A stretch of 16,989 nucleotides of DNA from E44-bin32 sp034430595 (GCA_034430595.1 DAOUEL010000034.1:1-16989), one strand, 5' to 3'. Counted from the first letter of the stretch, positions 1 through 6,931 are shown. Translations and numbers: made by a program. Notes: generated by a model from the sequence alone, not told the origin.

Positions 1-419
1 CTTCGGTACGGCTGGACGTGCGGCGGATCGAGAGCATCAAGGTTGGCCAGGAAGTGGTGGGCAACCGGGTGCGGGTGCGGGTGGTGAAGAACAAGGTGGC
101 GCCGCCCTTCAAGGTGGCTGAATTTGACATCATGTACAACGAAGGGGTTTCCAAAACCGGTGACATTCTCGATCTTGGTGTGCAGCTCGAGCTGATTGAA
201 AAGCGCGGCTCATTCTACAACTACGGCGAGACCCGGCTAGGGCAGGGGCGTGAGAATGCCAAGCAGTTCCTGCGTGAGAATCCCGGTATGGCAGTCGAAA
301 TCGAGATGGCGATCCGCCATGACTCAGGCCTCCTTCCGGGATCTTCCGGGTTGGCCGAAGAGCTTGACGGTGAGGAGTTGAATGAGCTCGAACTGAGCGG
401 TGAAGACGACGGCGCTTGA
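1..419 (+). CDS. recA: Recombinase RecA, C-terminal part (5' truncated by window)
   Basis: RecA forms ATP-dependent filaments on single-stranded DNA, drives homologous strand exchange and triggers LexA cleavage in the SOS response. The visible frame opens with codon 3-5 (bases 1-2 complete the previous codon) and reads the conserved RecA stretch SVRLDVRRIESIK, then VRVVKNKVAPPFK and the AEFDIMYNEG motif, which belong to the end of the ATPase core and the start of the C-terminal domain. The tail is acidic (EELDGEELNELELSGEDDG), as is usual for RecA, where it tempers DNA binding. It ends with TGA at 417-419, followed at once by an intrinsic terminator, so it is the last gene of its transcript. 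Identity is certain; the N-terminal Walker motifs lie outside the window. The GTG at 18 is internal and not a start. Confidence 0.97.
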   Translation, partial: SVRLDVRRIESIKVGQEVVGNRVRVRVVKNKVAPPFKVAEFDIMYNEGVSKTGDILDLGVQLELIEKRGSFYNYGETRLGQGRENAKQFLRENPGMAVEIEMAIRHDSGLLPGSSGLAEELDGEELNELELSGEDDGA

Positions 420-446
420 GCTGGCACAGTGCCTTCGTGCTAACGC

Positions 447-485
447 CCCGGGCTCGATTTAATAGTCCGGGTCGTTTCTTTTCTT
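447..485 (+). terminator. Intrinsic terminator of recA
   Basis: CCCGGGCT (447-454) pairs with AGTCCGGG (464-471), 8 bp with one G-T wobble and a 9-nt loop. A T-rich tract with scattered C and one G follows (472-485). It lies 28 nt after the recA stop and just upstream of the promoter-like box of the next gene. Confidence 0.8.
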
Positions 486-508
486 CAGCACGAGGACAAA
501 GTTATAAT
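480..508 (+). promoter_or_regulatory. Promoter-like -10 box directly before the lipoprotein gene
   Basis: A perfect TATAAT lies at 503-508. The best 17-bp-spaced -35 position (480-485, TTTCTT) is a poor match and overlaps the T tract of the recA terminator. The expected transcription start, about 7 nt downstream, falls on or next to the GTG start codon at 515, which suggests a leaderless mRNA. Confidence 0.6.
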
Positions 509-514
509 CGGACT

Positions 515-1081
515 GTGAGAAAAACTGCTGCACTGGTCTTCTGCGTACTGTCTGCAATCGTATTCCTGCTCACCGCTGGCTGCTCCTCGCCTGCCGAGGA
601 TCTCCATGAGCAGGACCCGCAATGGACCCCGCTGGCGATTACTCCCATCAATCCAATCCCGACACCAACTGCAACAATCGCGGCAGGGAATGTGTTCGAC
701 GGCCCCTGCCTCAACGATGCCGAGTTCATCGAAGACCTGACCATCCCGGATCTGACCGAAGTTGACCCTGGAAGCGAACTCGATAAGCGCTGGCTCGTTC
801 GCAACAGCGGAAGCTGCGACTGGACCTTGGACTACCGCCTGGTAAATGTGAGCGGGGCGGGCTTCACCGGACCAGATCAAATCGCCCTCTACCCGGCTCG
901 CTCCGAAACATCCGCTGTCTGGCAGGTTGTCGTGACTGCACCACAAACCCCAGGAGAGCATATCAGCCGCTGGCAGGCGCAGGCTCCTGATGGAACACCT
1001 TTCGGGGATGAGGTTTTCCTTTATATTGTCGTTCCCACACCTGCTCCGACACCTACCGGACGCCCCACCTCGATCAACTGA
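515..1081 (+). CDS. Lipoprotein with Nbr1-FW (Ig-like) domain
   Basis: A 188-residue secreted lipoprotein of unknown cellular role. From the GTG at 515 the protein begins with a short basic tip and a hydrophobic signal ending in the lipobox LLTAGC, so the mature protein should start at the Cys and be lipid-anchored outside the membrane. After a Pro/Thr-rich linker comes one domain (about residues 65-170) with the marks of the Nbr1 FW fold: a Trp in KRWLVRNSGSCDW, a Tyr/Leu strand, and a late Trp in SRWQAQAPDG. The tail is again Pro/Thr-rich. FW domains in bacteria are common in extracellular proteins and probably bind partner proteins or glycans; that role is inference. The frame is open upstream to a TTG at 416, but that would run through the recA terminator and put residues ahead of the signal peptide, so 515 is preferred. 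There is no Shine-Dalgarno sequence at normal distance. Confidence 0.85.
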   Translation: MRKTAALVFCVLSAIVFLLTAGCSSPAEDLHEQDPQWTPLAITPINPIPTPTATIAAGNVFDGPCLNDAEFIEDLTIPDLTEVDPGSELDKRWLVRNSGSCDWTLDYRLVNVSGAGFTGPDQIALYPARSETSAVWQVVVTAPQTPGEHISRWQAQAPDGTPFGDEVFLYIVVPTPAPTPTGRPTSIN

Positions 1082-1124
1082 GGACAATCAGCAATCCGAT
1101 CGTAGATAATCTTGCTTAATAAGG

Positions 1125-1150
1125 AAAAAGGATGCTACGGCATCCTTTTT
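1125..1150. terminator. Bidirectional intrinsic terminator between convergent genes
   Basis: AAAAAGGATGC (1125-1135) and GCATCCTTTTT (1140-1150) form a perfect 11-bp stem closed by C-TACG-G, a UNCG-class tetraloop known for exceptional stability. The A5/T5 flanks give a U tract on either strand. It serves the rightward lipoprotein gene (stop at 1081) and the leftward ahcY (stop at 1175). Confidence 0.9.
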
Positions 1151-1174
1151 ACCTTCCATGCTCTCTGGTGGGGA

Positions 1175-2437
1175 TTACGTTCCTTCCTCCCAGGATGCCA
1201 GGTATTCTCGCTGTTCATCGGTGAGAGTATCGATTTGGATCCCCATGCTGCTCAGCTTGAGCCGGGCGATTTCCCGATCGATATGCTCGGGGATGGTGTA
1301 GACCTTGTTTTCAAGCTCCTCAGCGTGCTGGCGAAGGTATTCGAGCGAGAGTGCCTGATTGGCGAAGGACATATCCATCACACTAGCCGGATGACCCTCG
1401 GCTGCGGCCAGGTTGATCAATCTGCCTTCGCCGAGCAGGTTGATCATTCGGCCATCGCTCAGGACGAACTGCTCAACGAACTCGCGCGGGCGGCGTTTCT
1501 CGGAGGCCATCCCTTCCAGGGCCGGGATGTTAATCTCCACGTTGAAGTGCCCGGAGTTCGAGATAATGGCACCGTCTTTCATCAACTCAAGGTGAGCCTG
1601 GTCGATGACTTTCAGGTCTCCGGTGAGCGTGCAGAAGATGTCGCCGATCGGGGCAGCCTCGATCATCGGCATGACTCGGAAGCCATCCATGACGGCTTCC
1701 AATGCGGCCAGTGGTTTAACCTCGGTAACGATGACATTTGCCCCGAGCCCACGTGCGCGCATCGCGAGGCCGCGCCCACACCAACCGTAGCCAGCGATAA
1801 CGAATGTCTTTCCTGCAATGAGAATATTCGTCGCCCGTATGATTCCATCGAGTGTCGATTGGCCGGTACCGTAGCGGTTATCGAAGAAGTGCTTGGTCAT
1901 TGCGTCGTTTACGGCGATTACCGGGTAACCCAGCGCGCCGTCCGCCGCCATGGCGCGCAGACGGATGACCCCGGTGGTAGTCTCTTCCGTTCCGCCGATC
2001 ACATCATCAAGCAGAGGGCGGCGGCTCTTGTGCAGCGTGCTGACCAAGTCTGCTCCGTCATCCATCGTGAATTGGGGCTTTACGTCCAGTGCGGCGTTGA
2101 TATGTTTGTAATAGGTCTCGTTGTCCTCGCCTTTGATTGCGTAGACCGGAATTTCGTCGTGCGATACGAGCGAAGCGGCGACATCATCCTGAGTCGACAG
2201 TGGATTCGAGGCCGCAAGCACGACCTCGGCTCCACCAGATTGCAGGGCGCGCATCAAATTTGCAGTTTCGGTCGTGACATGCAGGCAGGCAGAGACGCGC
2301 GCTCCTTTGAGAGGCAGTTCCTTTGCGAAGCGTTCCATGATTCCACGCAAAACGGGCATTTCTCCTTCTGCCCACTGAATCCGTCTTCGCCCACCTTCGG
2401 CGAGAGAAAGGTCTTTTACATCATACTCATGGCTCAT
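1175..2437 (-). CDS. ahcY: Adenosylhomocysteinase (S-adenosyl-L-homocysteine hydrolase)
   Basis: This NAD-dependent cytosolic enzyme reversibly splits S-adenosylhomocysteine, the product inhibitor of methyltransferases, into homocysteine and adenosine. The 420-residue length fits the short bacterial/archaeal form, which lacks the roughly 40-residue insertion of the long type. Visible family motifs are CLHVTTETANL (His53 region), the DDGAD segment at 126-130, EETTTG (Glu152), and NDAMTKHFFDNRYGTGQS with the substrate Lys182, Asp186 and Asn187. The NAD-binding GYGWCGRG follows at 216-223, then SGHFNVEI (His297) and the C-terminal GHPASVMDMSFANQ. It ends in LASWEEGT without the KPDxYRY tail of long forms. 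The ATG start has a good ribosome site (GGAG, 6-nt spacing). It lies 179 bp downstream of the mtnA-kinase-GNAT unit and may be cotranscribed or have its own promoter. A 452-codon open frame on the opposite strand here is a coding shadow. Confidence 0.96.
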   Translation of the reverse strand: MSHEYDVKDLSLAEGGRRRIQWAEGEMPVLRGIMERFAKELPLKGARVSACLHVTTETANLMRALQSGGAEVVLAASNPLSTQDDVAASLVSHDEIPVYAIKGEDNETYYKHINAALDVKPQFTMDDGADLVSTLHKSRRPLLDDVIGGTEETTTGVIRLRAMAADGALGYPVIAVNDAMTKHFFDNRYGTGQSTLDGIIRATNILIAGKTFVIAGYGWCGRGLAMRARGLGANVIVTEVKPLAALEAVMDGFRVMPMIEAAPIGDIFCTLTGDLKVIDQAHLELMKDGAIISNSGHFNVEINIPALEGMASEKRRPREFVEQFVLSDGRMINLLGEGRLINLAAAEGHPASVMDMSFANQALSLEYLRQHAEELENKVYTIPEHIDREIARLKLSSMGIQIDTLTDEQREYLASWEEGT

Positions 2438-2616
2438 CGTCTACTCCAATTCTTCAAGATAGTTCTATGATAACCGCTTCTGGCTGCTACCTCTACCTTC
2501 CATAGGTTTCGCAAGTTGTTTCAAGGGTATCAGCAAAACATCCTAAAGGTCCTGTAGTGAACAGCGGGACCCTGCATCGTCATGAGTGGAGGGTAGGTGA
2601 TTTTGAATGGCATTCG
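2438..2616 (-). other. Intergenic region between GNAT gene and ahcY, with weak hairpin
   Basis: The leftward strand contains a bulged hairpin at 2548-2571 (GGTC/GACC outer and CTGT/ACAG inner stems, loop of 5 nt). It is followed by TTT, so it is at most a weak terminator of the upstream unit. A TATCAT box (2466-2471, minus strand) lies just upstream of ahcY but has no convincing -35. I looked for a SAM or SAH riboswitch pattern and did not recognise one. Confidence 0.35.
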
Positions 2617-3363
2617 TCAAACCGGTCCATAGGCGGCGCCCTCCATATAGCGGCAGTAGTTTTCAAATCCCAGGCCATGGTAAAGCTGAACCGCGGCCTC
2701 GTTTTCGACCTGGGTATTGAGTACGATTGTTTCAATGCCGCGCGAAAGCAGGTCCTTCACAACCGAGCCGCTAACTATCCTCCCGTAGCCCCTCCCCCGC
2801 CAATCAGGATGGGTAAAGACATTCCCAAGGGCAGCGACACTCATCATTTCAGAGACGACATGCGTGCCGGCAATCGATACCAACTGCCCATCAAGAAACA
2901 ATCCGAAGAAAGATCCGTGATCAAGCTGGGACGGGTGAAATGCGTCGGGTCGGTCTGGCTGATCCCGGAACAGGTCAAGAATGTCGTCGACCTGCTCGAT
3001 GGTTAGTCTGCTAGCACCTACAACTCGATCGAAACTATGCCAGGATCCGCTGAAATGCATCCGGTGCATTTCCAGCTCATGCTCGACAAGCAATAGACCA
3101 TCCAAAGCTTCACGGGCGGCGAGGTCGAAGGTGAAAATGTACTCCGCCTGGTCGATGCCCGCACAAAGCTTCCTAATCAATGCTGGCTTGCCAAAAGCAA
3201 ACAAGACCGGTGGGGTCAGACCGCGGAAGCGTAAAAGCAGAGAACTCGCTTCAAGCCAGAAGTCGCTCAGGTGCCTTAGATGCGGATCTAGATCTGCGAG
3301 AGCATATGCGCTCCAGACGCGATCTTCCTCGAGCAGTTCGCGGGCCACCTTCCAATCGGTCAT
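2617..3363 (-). CDS. GNAT family N-acetyltransferase
   Basis: A 248-residue protein whose C-terminal half is a GCN5-related acetyltransferase, which would move an acetyl group from acetyl-CoA to an amine. Motif A, the acetyl-CoA pyrophosphate loop, is clear: NVFTHPDWRGRGYG (181-194, R/Q-x-x-G-x-G). The late GNAT signature follows with Asn216, Asn221, Ala-Ala and LYHGLGF (227-233). The N-terminal half (about 1-130) shows no motif I can name and may be a second, degenerate GNAT-like domain. The start codon overlaps the stop of the kinase gene as ATGA, so it is translationally coupled. The substrate cannot be read from the sequence; association with the methionine/adenosine salvage genes is suggestive only. 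Confidence 0.87.
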   Translation of the reverse strand: MTDWKVARELLEEDRVWSAYALADLDPHLRHLSDFWLEASSLLLRFRGLTPPVLFAFGKPALIRKLCAGIDQAEYIFTFDLAAREALDGLLLVEHELEMHRMHFSGSWHSFDRVVGASRLTIEQVDDILDLFRDQPDRPDAFHPSQLDHGSFFGLFLDGQLVSIAGTHVVSEMMSVAALGNVFTHPDWRGRGYGRIVSGSVVKDLLSRGIETIVLNTQVENEAAVQLYHGLGFENYCRYMEGAAYGPV

Positions 3364-4322
3364 CGGCCGTTTGTCAGGAGTTCGTCGAGCTCATCGCCCG
3401 GGAAGGTCGCTTTGTACCGTTCCAGGAATGCTCGGAGAGTGTATTCATGACCCTGTGGGCCATGGGCTTCAAGGCAGTAAGTGGCAGCAAGCGATCCTAT
3501 CCGTGTACATAGTTCGAGTTCCAGGCCGTGCATATATCCCTTCAAGAAACCACCCCGGAAAGCATCACCGACACCGGTCGGGTCCGCAATCTGCTCTGGT
3601 TCGACGGCTGGAGTGTGGAATGACGAACCAGGCAGGTATAGATCGGCGCCATTTTCGCCGACCGTGACGACGATAAAATCTGTATCTGTCAGGATTTTCT
3701 CAACATCCAGGTCGGTCTTCTTTTGAATCAAGCCAAACTCGTAATCATTGCAGAATAAACCCTGTGCGCGGTGAATACCTTCGGCTAAGTCAGCCGCCTC
3801 CAGGCGGACAATCTGCTGGCTCGGGTCGTACAGGAATGGAATCCCCAGCTGCCCGCATTCTCGAACGTACGCGATCATCGCCTGTGGTTCGTTGGGCGAA
3901 ATCACTGCCAGATCCGGTCTTACTGGAAGTGCGCCGAAGTTGAGCTCAGTTGCTCGAGCCATGGCACCAGGGAAGAAGCTTGCAATCTGAGAATTCCCAC
4001 GGTCGGTGTTAACGAAGAAGGACGCGGTTAAGAGCTCCGGGATGACGCGAATTGCAGAGGTATCCACCCCGCGCTCTTCCAGCCATCGCCTATGAGCCTC
4101 ATAATCCGGACCAACGGTGGCCATCACGGTCGGATGTTCGCCGAGCAGGGCGAGCGAGTAGGCGATGTTGGCGGCGATCCCGCCCGGCTGCCGGACAAGG
4201 CTTTCGACTAGGAAGGAGAGGCTGAGGTGATCGATGCGGTCGGGCAGGATATGGTCGCTGAAATATCCCGGAAAGGACATCAAGAAATCAAAGGCGATCG
4301 ATCCGGAGAGGACAATCTTCAT
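3360..4322 (-). CDS. PfkB-family sugar/nucleoside kinase, adenosine-kinase-like
   Basis: A 320-residue ribokinase-fold kinase that phosphorylates a sugar or nucleoside hydroxyl with ATP. Seen in order: an N-terminal beta strand (MKIVLSGSIAFDFLMSFPG), the PfkB signature-1 region with Gly-Gly at 47-48 (GGIAANIAYSLALLG), the NxxE motif NDYE (192-195), VTVGENGADLY, and signature 2 DPTGVGDAFRGGF (247-259) with Asp253 as catalytic base and the anion-hole glycines. The long N-terminal segment (FSDHILPDRIDHLSLSF) resembles bacterial proteins annotated as adenosine kinase. In a block with ahcY and mtnA, adenosine is the most sensible substrate, clearing what AhcY releases. Methylthioribose or another pentoside remains possible. 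It is coupled to both neighbours by ATGA overlaps. Confidence 0.9.
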   Translation of the reverse strand: MKIVLSGSIAFDFLMSFPGYFSDHILPDRIDHLSLSFLVESLVRQPGGIAANIAYSLALLGEHPTVMATVGPDYEAHRRWLEERGVDTSAIRVIPELLTASFFVNTDRGNSQIASFFPGAMARATELNFGALPVRPDLAVISPNEPQAMIAYVRECGQLGIPFLYDPSQQIVRLEAADLAEGIHRAQGLFCNDYEFGLIQKKTDLDVEKILTDTDFIVVTVGENGADLYLPGSSFHTPAVEPEQIADPTGVGDAFRGGFLKGYMHGLELELCTRIGSLAATYCLEAHGPQGHEYTLRAFLERYKATFPGDELDELLTNGR

Positions 4323-5377
4323 CTTGCACCTGCTTCTTGAATGGCGGCCGGGATTGAACGGTCGAAGGGCGGCAGGAGTATCCCGGCTTCGGTGATAAAG
4401 GCAGAGATCAAACCATGCGGCGTGATATCAAAGGCCGGGTTGCGGGCTTTCGCCCCGAGCGGAGCGATAGGCTCTCCACCCTGCTGAAGCTTGAGAACTT
4501 CATCCGGGCTGCGTTCCTCGATCGGGATCGCGCTGCCATCTGGAGCTGTTGGATCGAAGGTAGAGAGCGGGAGGGCGCAGTAGAAGGGAACCCCGGTTGC
4601 ATGAGCTGCGAGCGCCAGCATGTAGGTTCCAATTTTATTGGCTGTATCGCCGTTAATGGCAACCCGGTCGGCACCGACCAGGCAGCTTTGGACGTGCCCT
4701 TGTTGAAGGAAATAGCCTGCCGCGGAATCGGTGATGATCTCGTAGGAGATTCCGTACTGCTCTAACTCCCACGCCGTCAGCCGGGAACCCTGCAAGCGGG
4801 GGCGGGTTTCGTCGACGAGGACATGCACCTGTTTGCCGAGTTCGTGTGCGTAACGGATCACACCGAGCGCGGTTCCGTAGTCCACCGCTGCCAGCGCGCC
4901 AGTGTTGCAGTGATGAATTACCGTGTCACCATCCCTGATCAACTCGGCGCCATGCGCTGCGATCCGTTTGTTAACCTTGATGTCTTCGTCTGCCAGCTGC
5001 CCGGCTGTTTTGATCAACGCTGCCCGTATCACTTGGGGTTCACTGTCGCGCATCGATTCGGCCTGCTCGAGCATTTGGTCGATAGCCCAACGCAGGTTGA
5101 CGGCTGTCGGCCGCGCCTCAAGCAGAAGGGCAGCGTGGTCCCGTAGTTCAGCGAGCAAGGTGTTTGTATCACCAGCCTGGGAGCAGGTGGCGGCCAAAGC
5201 GATTCCGTATGCCCCGCTGATGCCAATTGCCGGGGCTCCGCGTACAGCCATTGAGCGGATAGCTTCGGCCACCTTTGCCGGTGTTTGGAGATGCAGCTCG
5301 ATCAGCTCACCAGGCAGGCGGCGTTGATCGATCATTACGACGGCTTGTTCCGCTACATCCCAACGAACAGTTCTCAC
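4319..5377 (-). CDS. mtnA: S-methyl-5-thioribose-1-phosphate isomerase
   Basis: This enzyme converts 5-methylthioribose-1-phosphate to 5-methylthioribulose-1-phosphate in the methionine salvage pathway; in some bacteria the same enzyme also serves 5-deoxyribose-1-phosphate disposal. From the GTG at 5377 the protein is 352 residues, typical for the family, and starts RTVRWDVAEQAVVMIDQ as MtnA proteins do. Motifs are RSMAVRGAPAIGISGAYG, HHCNTGALA with the catalytic Cys157, LVDETRPRLQGSRLTAWEL, and VGADRVAINGDTANKIGT with the catalytic Asp237, close to the Cys160/Asp240 pair known from the Bacillus enzyme. An upstream in-frame ATG (5440) lies before the predicted transcription start and has no ribosome site, so it was rejected. 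The GTG has only a modest AGAAG site. The relative eIF2B-alpha is excluded by the MtnA-specific motifs. It is the first gene of a coupled three-gene unit. Confidence 0.95.
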   Translation of the reverse strand: MRTVRWDVAEQAVVMIDQRRLPGELIELHLQTPAKVAEAIRSMAVRGAPAIGISGAYGIALAATCSQAGDTNTLLAELRDHAALLLEARPTAVNLRWAIDQMLEQAESMRDSEPQVIRAALIKTAGQLADEDIKVNKRIAAHGAELIRDGDTVIHHCNTGALAAVDYGTALGVIRYAHELGKQVHVLVDETRPRLQGSRLTAWELEQYGISYEIITDSAAGYFLQQGHVQSCLVGADRVAINGDTANKIGTYMLALAAHATGVPFYCALPLSTFDPTAPDGSAIPIEERSPDEVLKLQQGGEPIAPLGAKARNPAFDITPHGLISAFITEAGILLPPFDRSIPAAIQEAGAR

Positions 5378-5390
5378 GTTCTTCTCACAT

Positions 5391-5413
5391 AAAAATACGC
5401 GCACCAGGCGCGT
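5391..5413 (-). promoter_or_regulatory. Terminator-like hairpin in the mtnA leader (possible attenuator)
   Basis: On the minus strand ACGCGC and GCGCGT form a perfect 6-bp GC-rich stem (5397-5402 with 5408-5413) around a 5-nt loop. A T5 run follows after one A (5391-5395). It lies between the predicted transcription start near 5424 and the GTG at 5377. It could attenuate the mtnA unit or block upstream read-through; neither is shown. Confidence 0.45.
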
Positions 5414-5430
5414 CGGCGAAGAGCGCTGGA

Positions 5431-5459
5431 AGTGTAGCATGGAGATCGGGTAGAGGCAA
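5431..5459 (-). promoter_or_regulatory. Sigma-70-type promoter of the mtnA unit
   Basis: On the minus strand TTGCCT (5454-5459) and TACACT (5431-5436) are separated by exactly 17 bp. A TG one base upstream of the -10 adds an extended -10 element. The expected start near 5424 leaves a leader of about 47 nt before the GTG. The outer edge of the -35 touches the first base of the IS target duplication. Confidence 0.7.
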
Positions 5460-5476
5460 GATTGACCATTAGCGTG
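5459..5476 (+). repeat. Target-site duplication, left copy
   Basis: AGATTGACCATTAGCGTG, 18 bp, is identical to 6893-6910 and flanks the insertion sequence. It contains a duplicated copy of the slt -35 box (TTGACC) that here lacks a -10. Confidence 0.85.
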
Positions 5477-5482
5477 CTAGCG

Positions 5483-5524
5483 CAAAGTAGTAATGTCCCC
5501 TTTAACCAAAGTTAAAATGTCCCC
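5483..5524 (+). repeat. Tandem terminal repeats, left IS end (two copies)
   Basis: CAAAGTAGTAATGTCCCC (5483-5500) and CAAAGTTAAAATGTCCCC (5507-5524) are 24 bp apart start to start. They are likely transposase binding sites; the outer one is the terminal inverted repeat. Confidence 0.75.
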
Positions 5525-5563
5525 CTGGTGGTGAAAGCCCAACCACCGGAGGGACAGGTAAAA

Positions 5564-6847
5564 GTGAGGGACAAACTAACTATGAGCGCAGCAGAACTTA
5601 CACGTCTTGAAATCGTGCATCGCCTTGAAAACAAAAGGCTCACACAAAAAGAGGCTGCCGAAATACTTGGTCTCAGTGTGCGGCAGATCAAACGCATCTG
5701 GCGCTCCTATCGTCAACAAGGTGCGGATGGGCTTATTTCGAAGAAACGCGGGGAACCAAGCAACAATCGACTAAAGCCGGGAACCACAAAGCAAGCCTTA
5801 GCTCTCCTCTACCGGCATTACTACGACTTTGGCCCGACCCTGGCCCACGAAAAACTTACTGAACACCACCATCTTAAGCTCTCCCATGAGACCGTTCGTA
5901 AGCTGATGATTGCTGAAGGGCTGTGGAAACCTAAGAAAGCTAAAAAAGCGGTTGTGCACCAGATGCGAGAACGCCGAGCCTGTTTCGGGGAGCTCGTTCA
6001 GATTGATGGATCGCCTCATGATTGGTTTGAAGGGCGTTCACCCACTTGCACGTTGCTGGTGTTCATCGACGACGCAACCGGACGTCTGGTGGAGCTTTTC
6101 TTTACCCCCAGTGAAACTACCTATAGCTATTGGGCCGCCATGCGGCGTTATTTGCCCCGCTATGGCAAGCCCAGGGCCCTCTACAGCGACAAAAGCAGCA
6201 TTTTCAGGGTCAATATACCCGGAGCGGTTTCTGGTACTGGGCTGACACAGTTTGGGCGATCCATGAAAGAGCTGGGGGTTGAGGTTATCTGTGCCAATAC
6301 CCCGCAGGCAAAGGGAAGAGTTGAAAATGTGAATGGCACGCTGCAGGATCGATTGGTCAAGGAGATGAGGCTGGCCGGGATCTCAGGGATAGAAGAAGCT
6401 AATCCATGGTTGCCAACGTTCATGGCTGATTTCAATACTCGCTTCGAAGTCGTACCTCATAGCTCGCATGACGCTCATCGCCCCTTACTCTCAGCCGATA
6501 ATTTAGACCGTTGTTTCACCTGGCAGGAAACCCGCACTTTGAGTAAGAACCTTACCTTGCAGTACAAGAAAGTGATCTACCAAATCCAATCCAAACGGCC
6601 AGGCTATGCCATGCGCCGTGCGGCGGTTATGGTCTGTGAAAATGAAAAGGGGGAAGTTGAAATCCTGTACCGTGGCCATCCCCTGCCATACAGCATTTAC
6701 CACAAACAAGCGCGACAAGCGCAGGAGGTTACAAGCAAGTCCCTGGATAATGCATTGAAGAAGATCTGGAAGCCGCCTGCCAATCATCCCTGGCGAAACT
6801 ACGGAAGCTCCAACCCCGGAAGCCAGGTTGACTCTCTCCCGAGGTGA
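5564..6847 (+). CDS. ISNCY/IS1202-family DDE transposase
   Basis: This transposase cuts and joins the ends of its own insertion sequence. From the GTG at 5564 it has 427 residues. An N-terminal helix-turn-helix (LTQKEAAEILGLSVRQIKRI) is followed by a second DNA-binding segment (HETVRKLMIAEGLW) and a retroviral-integrase-type core. The acidic triad is Asp148 (QIDGSPHDWFEG), Asp209 (LYSDKSSIFRV) and Glu254 (KGRVENVNGTLQDRLVKEM), and all three are present, so it should be active. Start choice: GTG 5564 keeps the RDKLTMS segment that I recall in relatives and has GGAGG 11 nt upstream; ATG 5582 (421 residues) or GTG 5528 (439 residues) are alternatives. The TGA stop lies inside the inner right-end repeat. 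The sequence looks more A-rich than its neighbours, as expected for an acquired element. Related to but distinct from IS481. Confidence 0.92.
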   Translation: MRDKLTMSAAELTRLEIVHRLENKRLTQKEAAEILGLSVRQIKRIWRSYRQQGADGLISKKRGEPSNNRLKPGTTKQALALLYRHYYDFGPTLAHEKLTEHHHLKLSHETVRKLMIAEGLWKPKKAKKAVVHQMRERRACFGELVQIDGSPHDWFEGRSPTCTLLVFIDDATGRLVELFFTPSETTYSYWAAMRRYLPRYGKPRALYSDKSSIFRVNIPGAVSGTGLTQFGRSMKELGVEVICANTPQAKGRVENVNGTLQDRLVKEMRLAGISGIEEANPWLPTFMADFNTRFEVVPHSSHDAHRPLLSADNLDRCFTWQETRTLSKNLTLQYKKVIYQIQSKRPGYAMRRAAVMVCENEKGEVEILYRGHPLPYSIYHKQARQAQEVTSKSLDNALKKIWKPPANHPWRNYGSSNPGSQVDSLPR

Positions 6848-6885
6848 CATTTCTACTTTGTGAATCAGGGGACATTTCTACTTTG
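6843..6885 (-). repeat. Tandem terminal repeats, right IS end (two inverted copies)
   Basis: GGTGACATTTCTACTTTG (6843-6860) and GGGGACATTTCTACTTTG (6868-6885) differ at one base and are 25 bp apart start to start. They are inverted relative to the two left-end copies. The inner copy includes the transposase stop codon. Confidence 0.78.
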
Positions 6886-6892
6886 GGTTGAC

Positions 6893-6910
6893 AGATTGAC
6901 CATTAGCGTG
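6893..6910 (+). repeat. Target-site duplication, right copy
   Basis: An 18-bp identical copy of 5459-5476. Here TTGACC is followed at the right spacing by TATGAT, so this copy keeps the working slt promoter. Confidence 0.85.
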
Positions 6911-6924
6911 GGCTACTTTATGAT
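6896..6924 (+). promoter_or_regulatory. Sigma-70-type promoter of slt
   Basis: TTGACC (6896-6901), a 17-bp spacer and TATGAT (6919-6924). The predicted start, about 7 nt downstream, coincides with the GTG start codon at 6932, so the mRNA is probably leaderless. The -35 lies within the IS target duplication. Confidence 0.78.
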
Positions 6925-6931
6925 GACCAGC

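Larger units (their letters stand above)
5477..6892 (+). mobile_element. Complete insertion sequence, ISNCY/IS1202-type, about 1.4 kb
   Basis: The element is bounded by an 18-bp direct repeat and imperfect terminal inverted repeats: CAAAGTAGTAATGTCCCC (5483-5500) at the left and its near-complement GGGGACATTTCTACTTTG (6868-6885) at the right. It encodes one uninterrupted transposase and no passenger gene. The outermost 6 nt (left) and 7 nt (right) beyond the shared core do not match, so exact tips are uncertain by a base or two. ISNCY/IS1202-type elements are known for unusually long target duplications, which fits 18 bp. The intact frame, identical duplications and clean ends suggest a fairly recent insertion. 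Confidence 0.88.

Noticed and set aside
1112..2470. A 452-codon open frame on the plus strand opposite ahcY
   Set aside because: Its translation has no recognisable domain, starts inside the bidirectional terminator region and mirrors the codon pattern of ahcY, which is unmistakable on the other strand.
2438..2616. SAM or SAH riboswitch before ahcY
   Set aside because: I found no SAM-I style multi-stem core or the conserved GC-rich SAH motif; only a weak bulged hairpin is present.
5378..5440. Longer MtnA start at ATG 5440
   Set aside because: That ATG lies upstream of the predicted transcription start, lacks a Shine-Dalgarno, and the added residues do not resemble MtnA N termini, which begin at the RTVRW segment.
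5459..5476. The 18-bp direct repeat as a dif or phage attachment site
   Set aside because: It lacks the two-arm palindromic layout of dif, there is no integrase, and a complete DDE-type element with inverted ends lies exactly between the copies, so a target duplication explains it.
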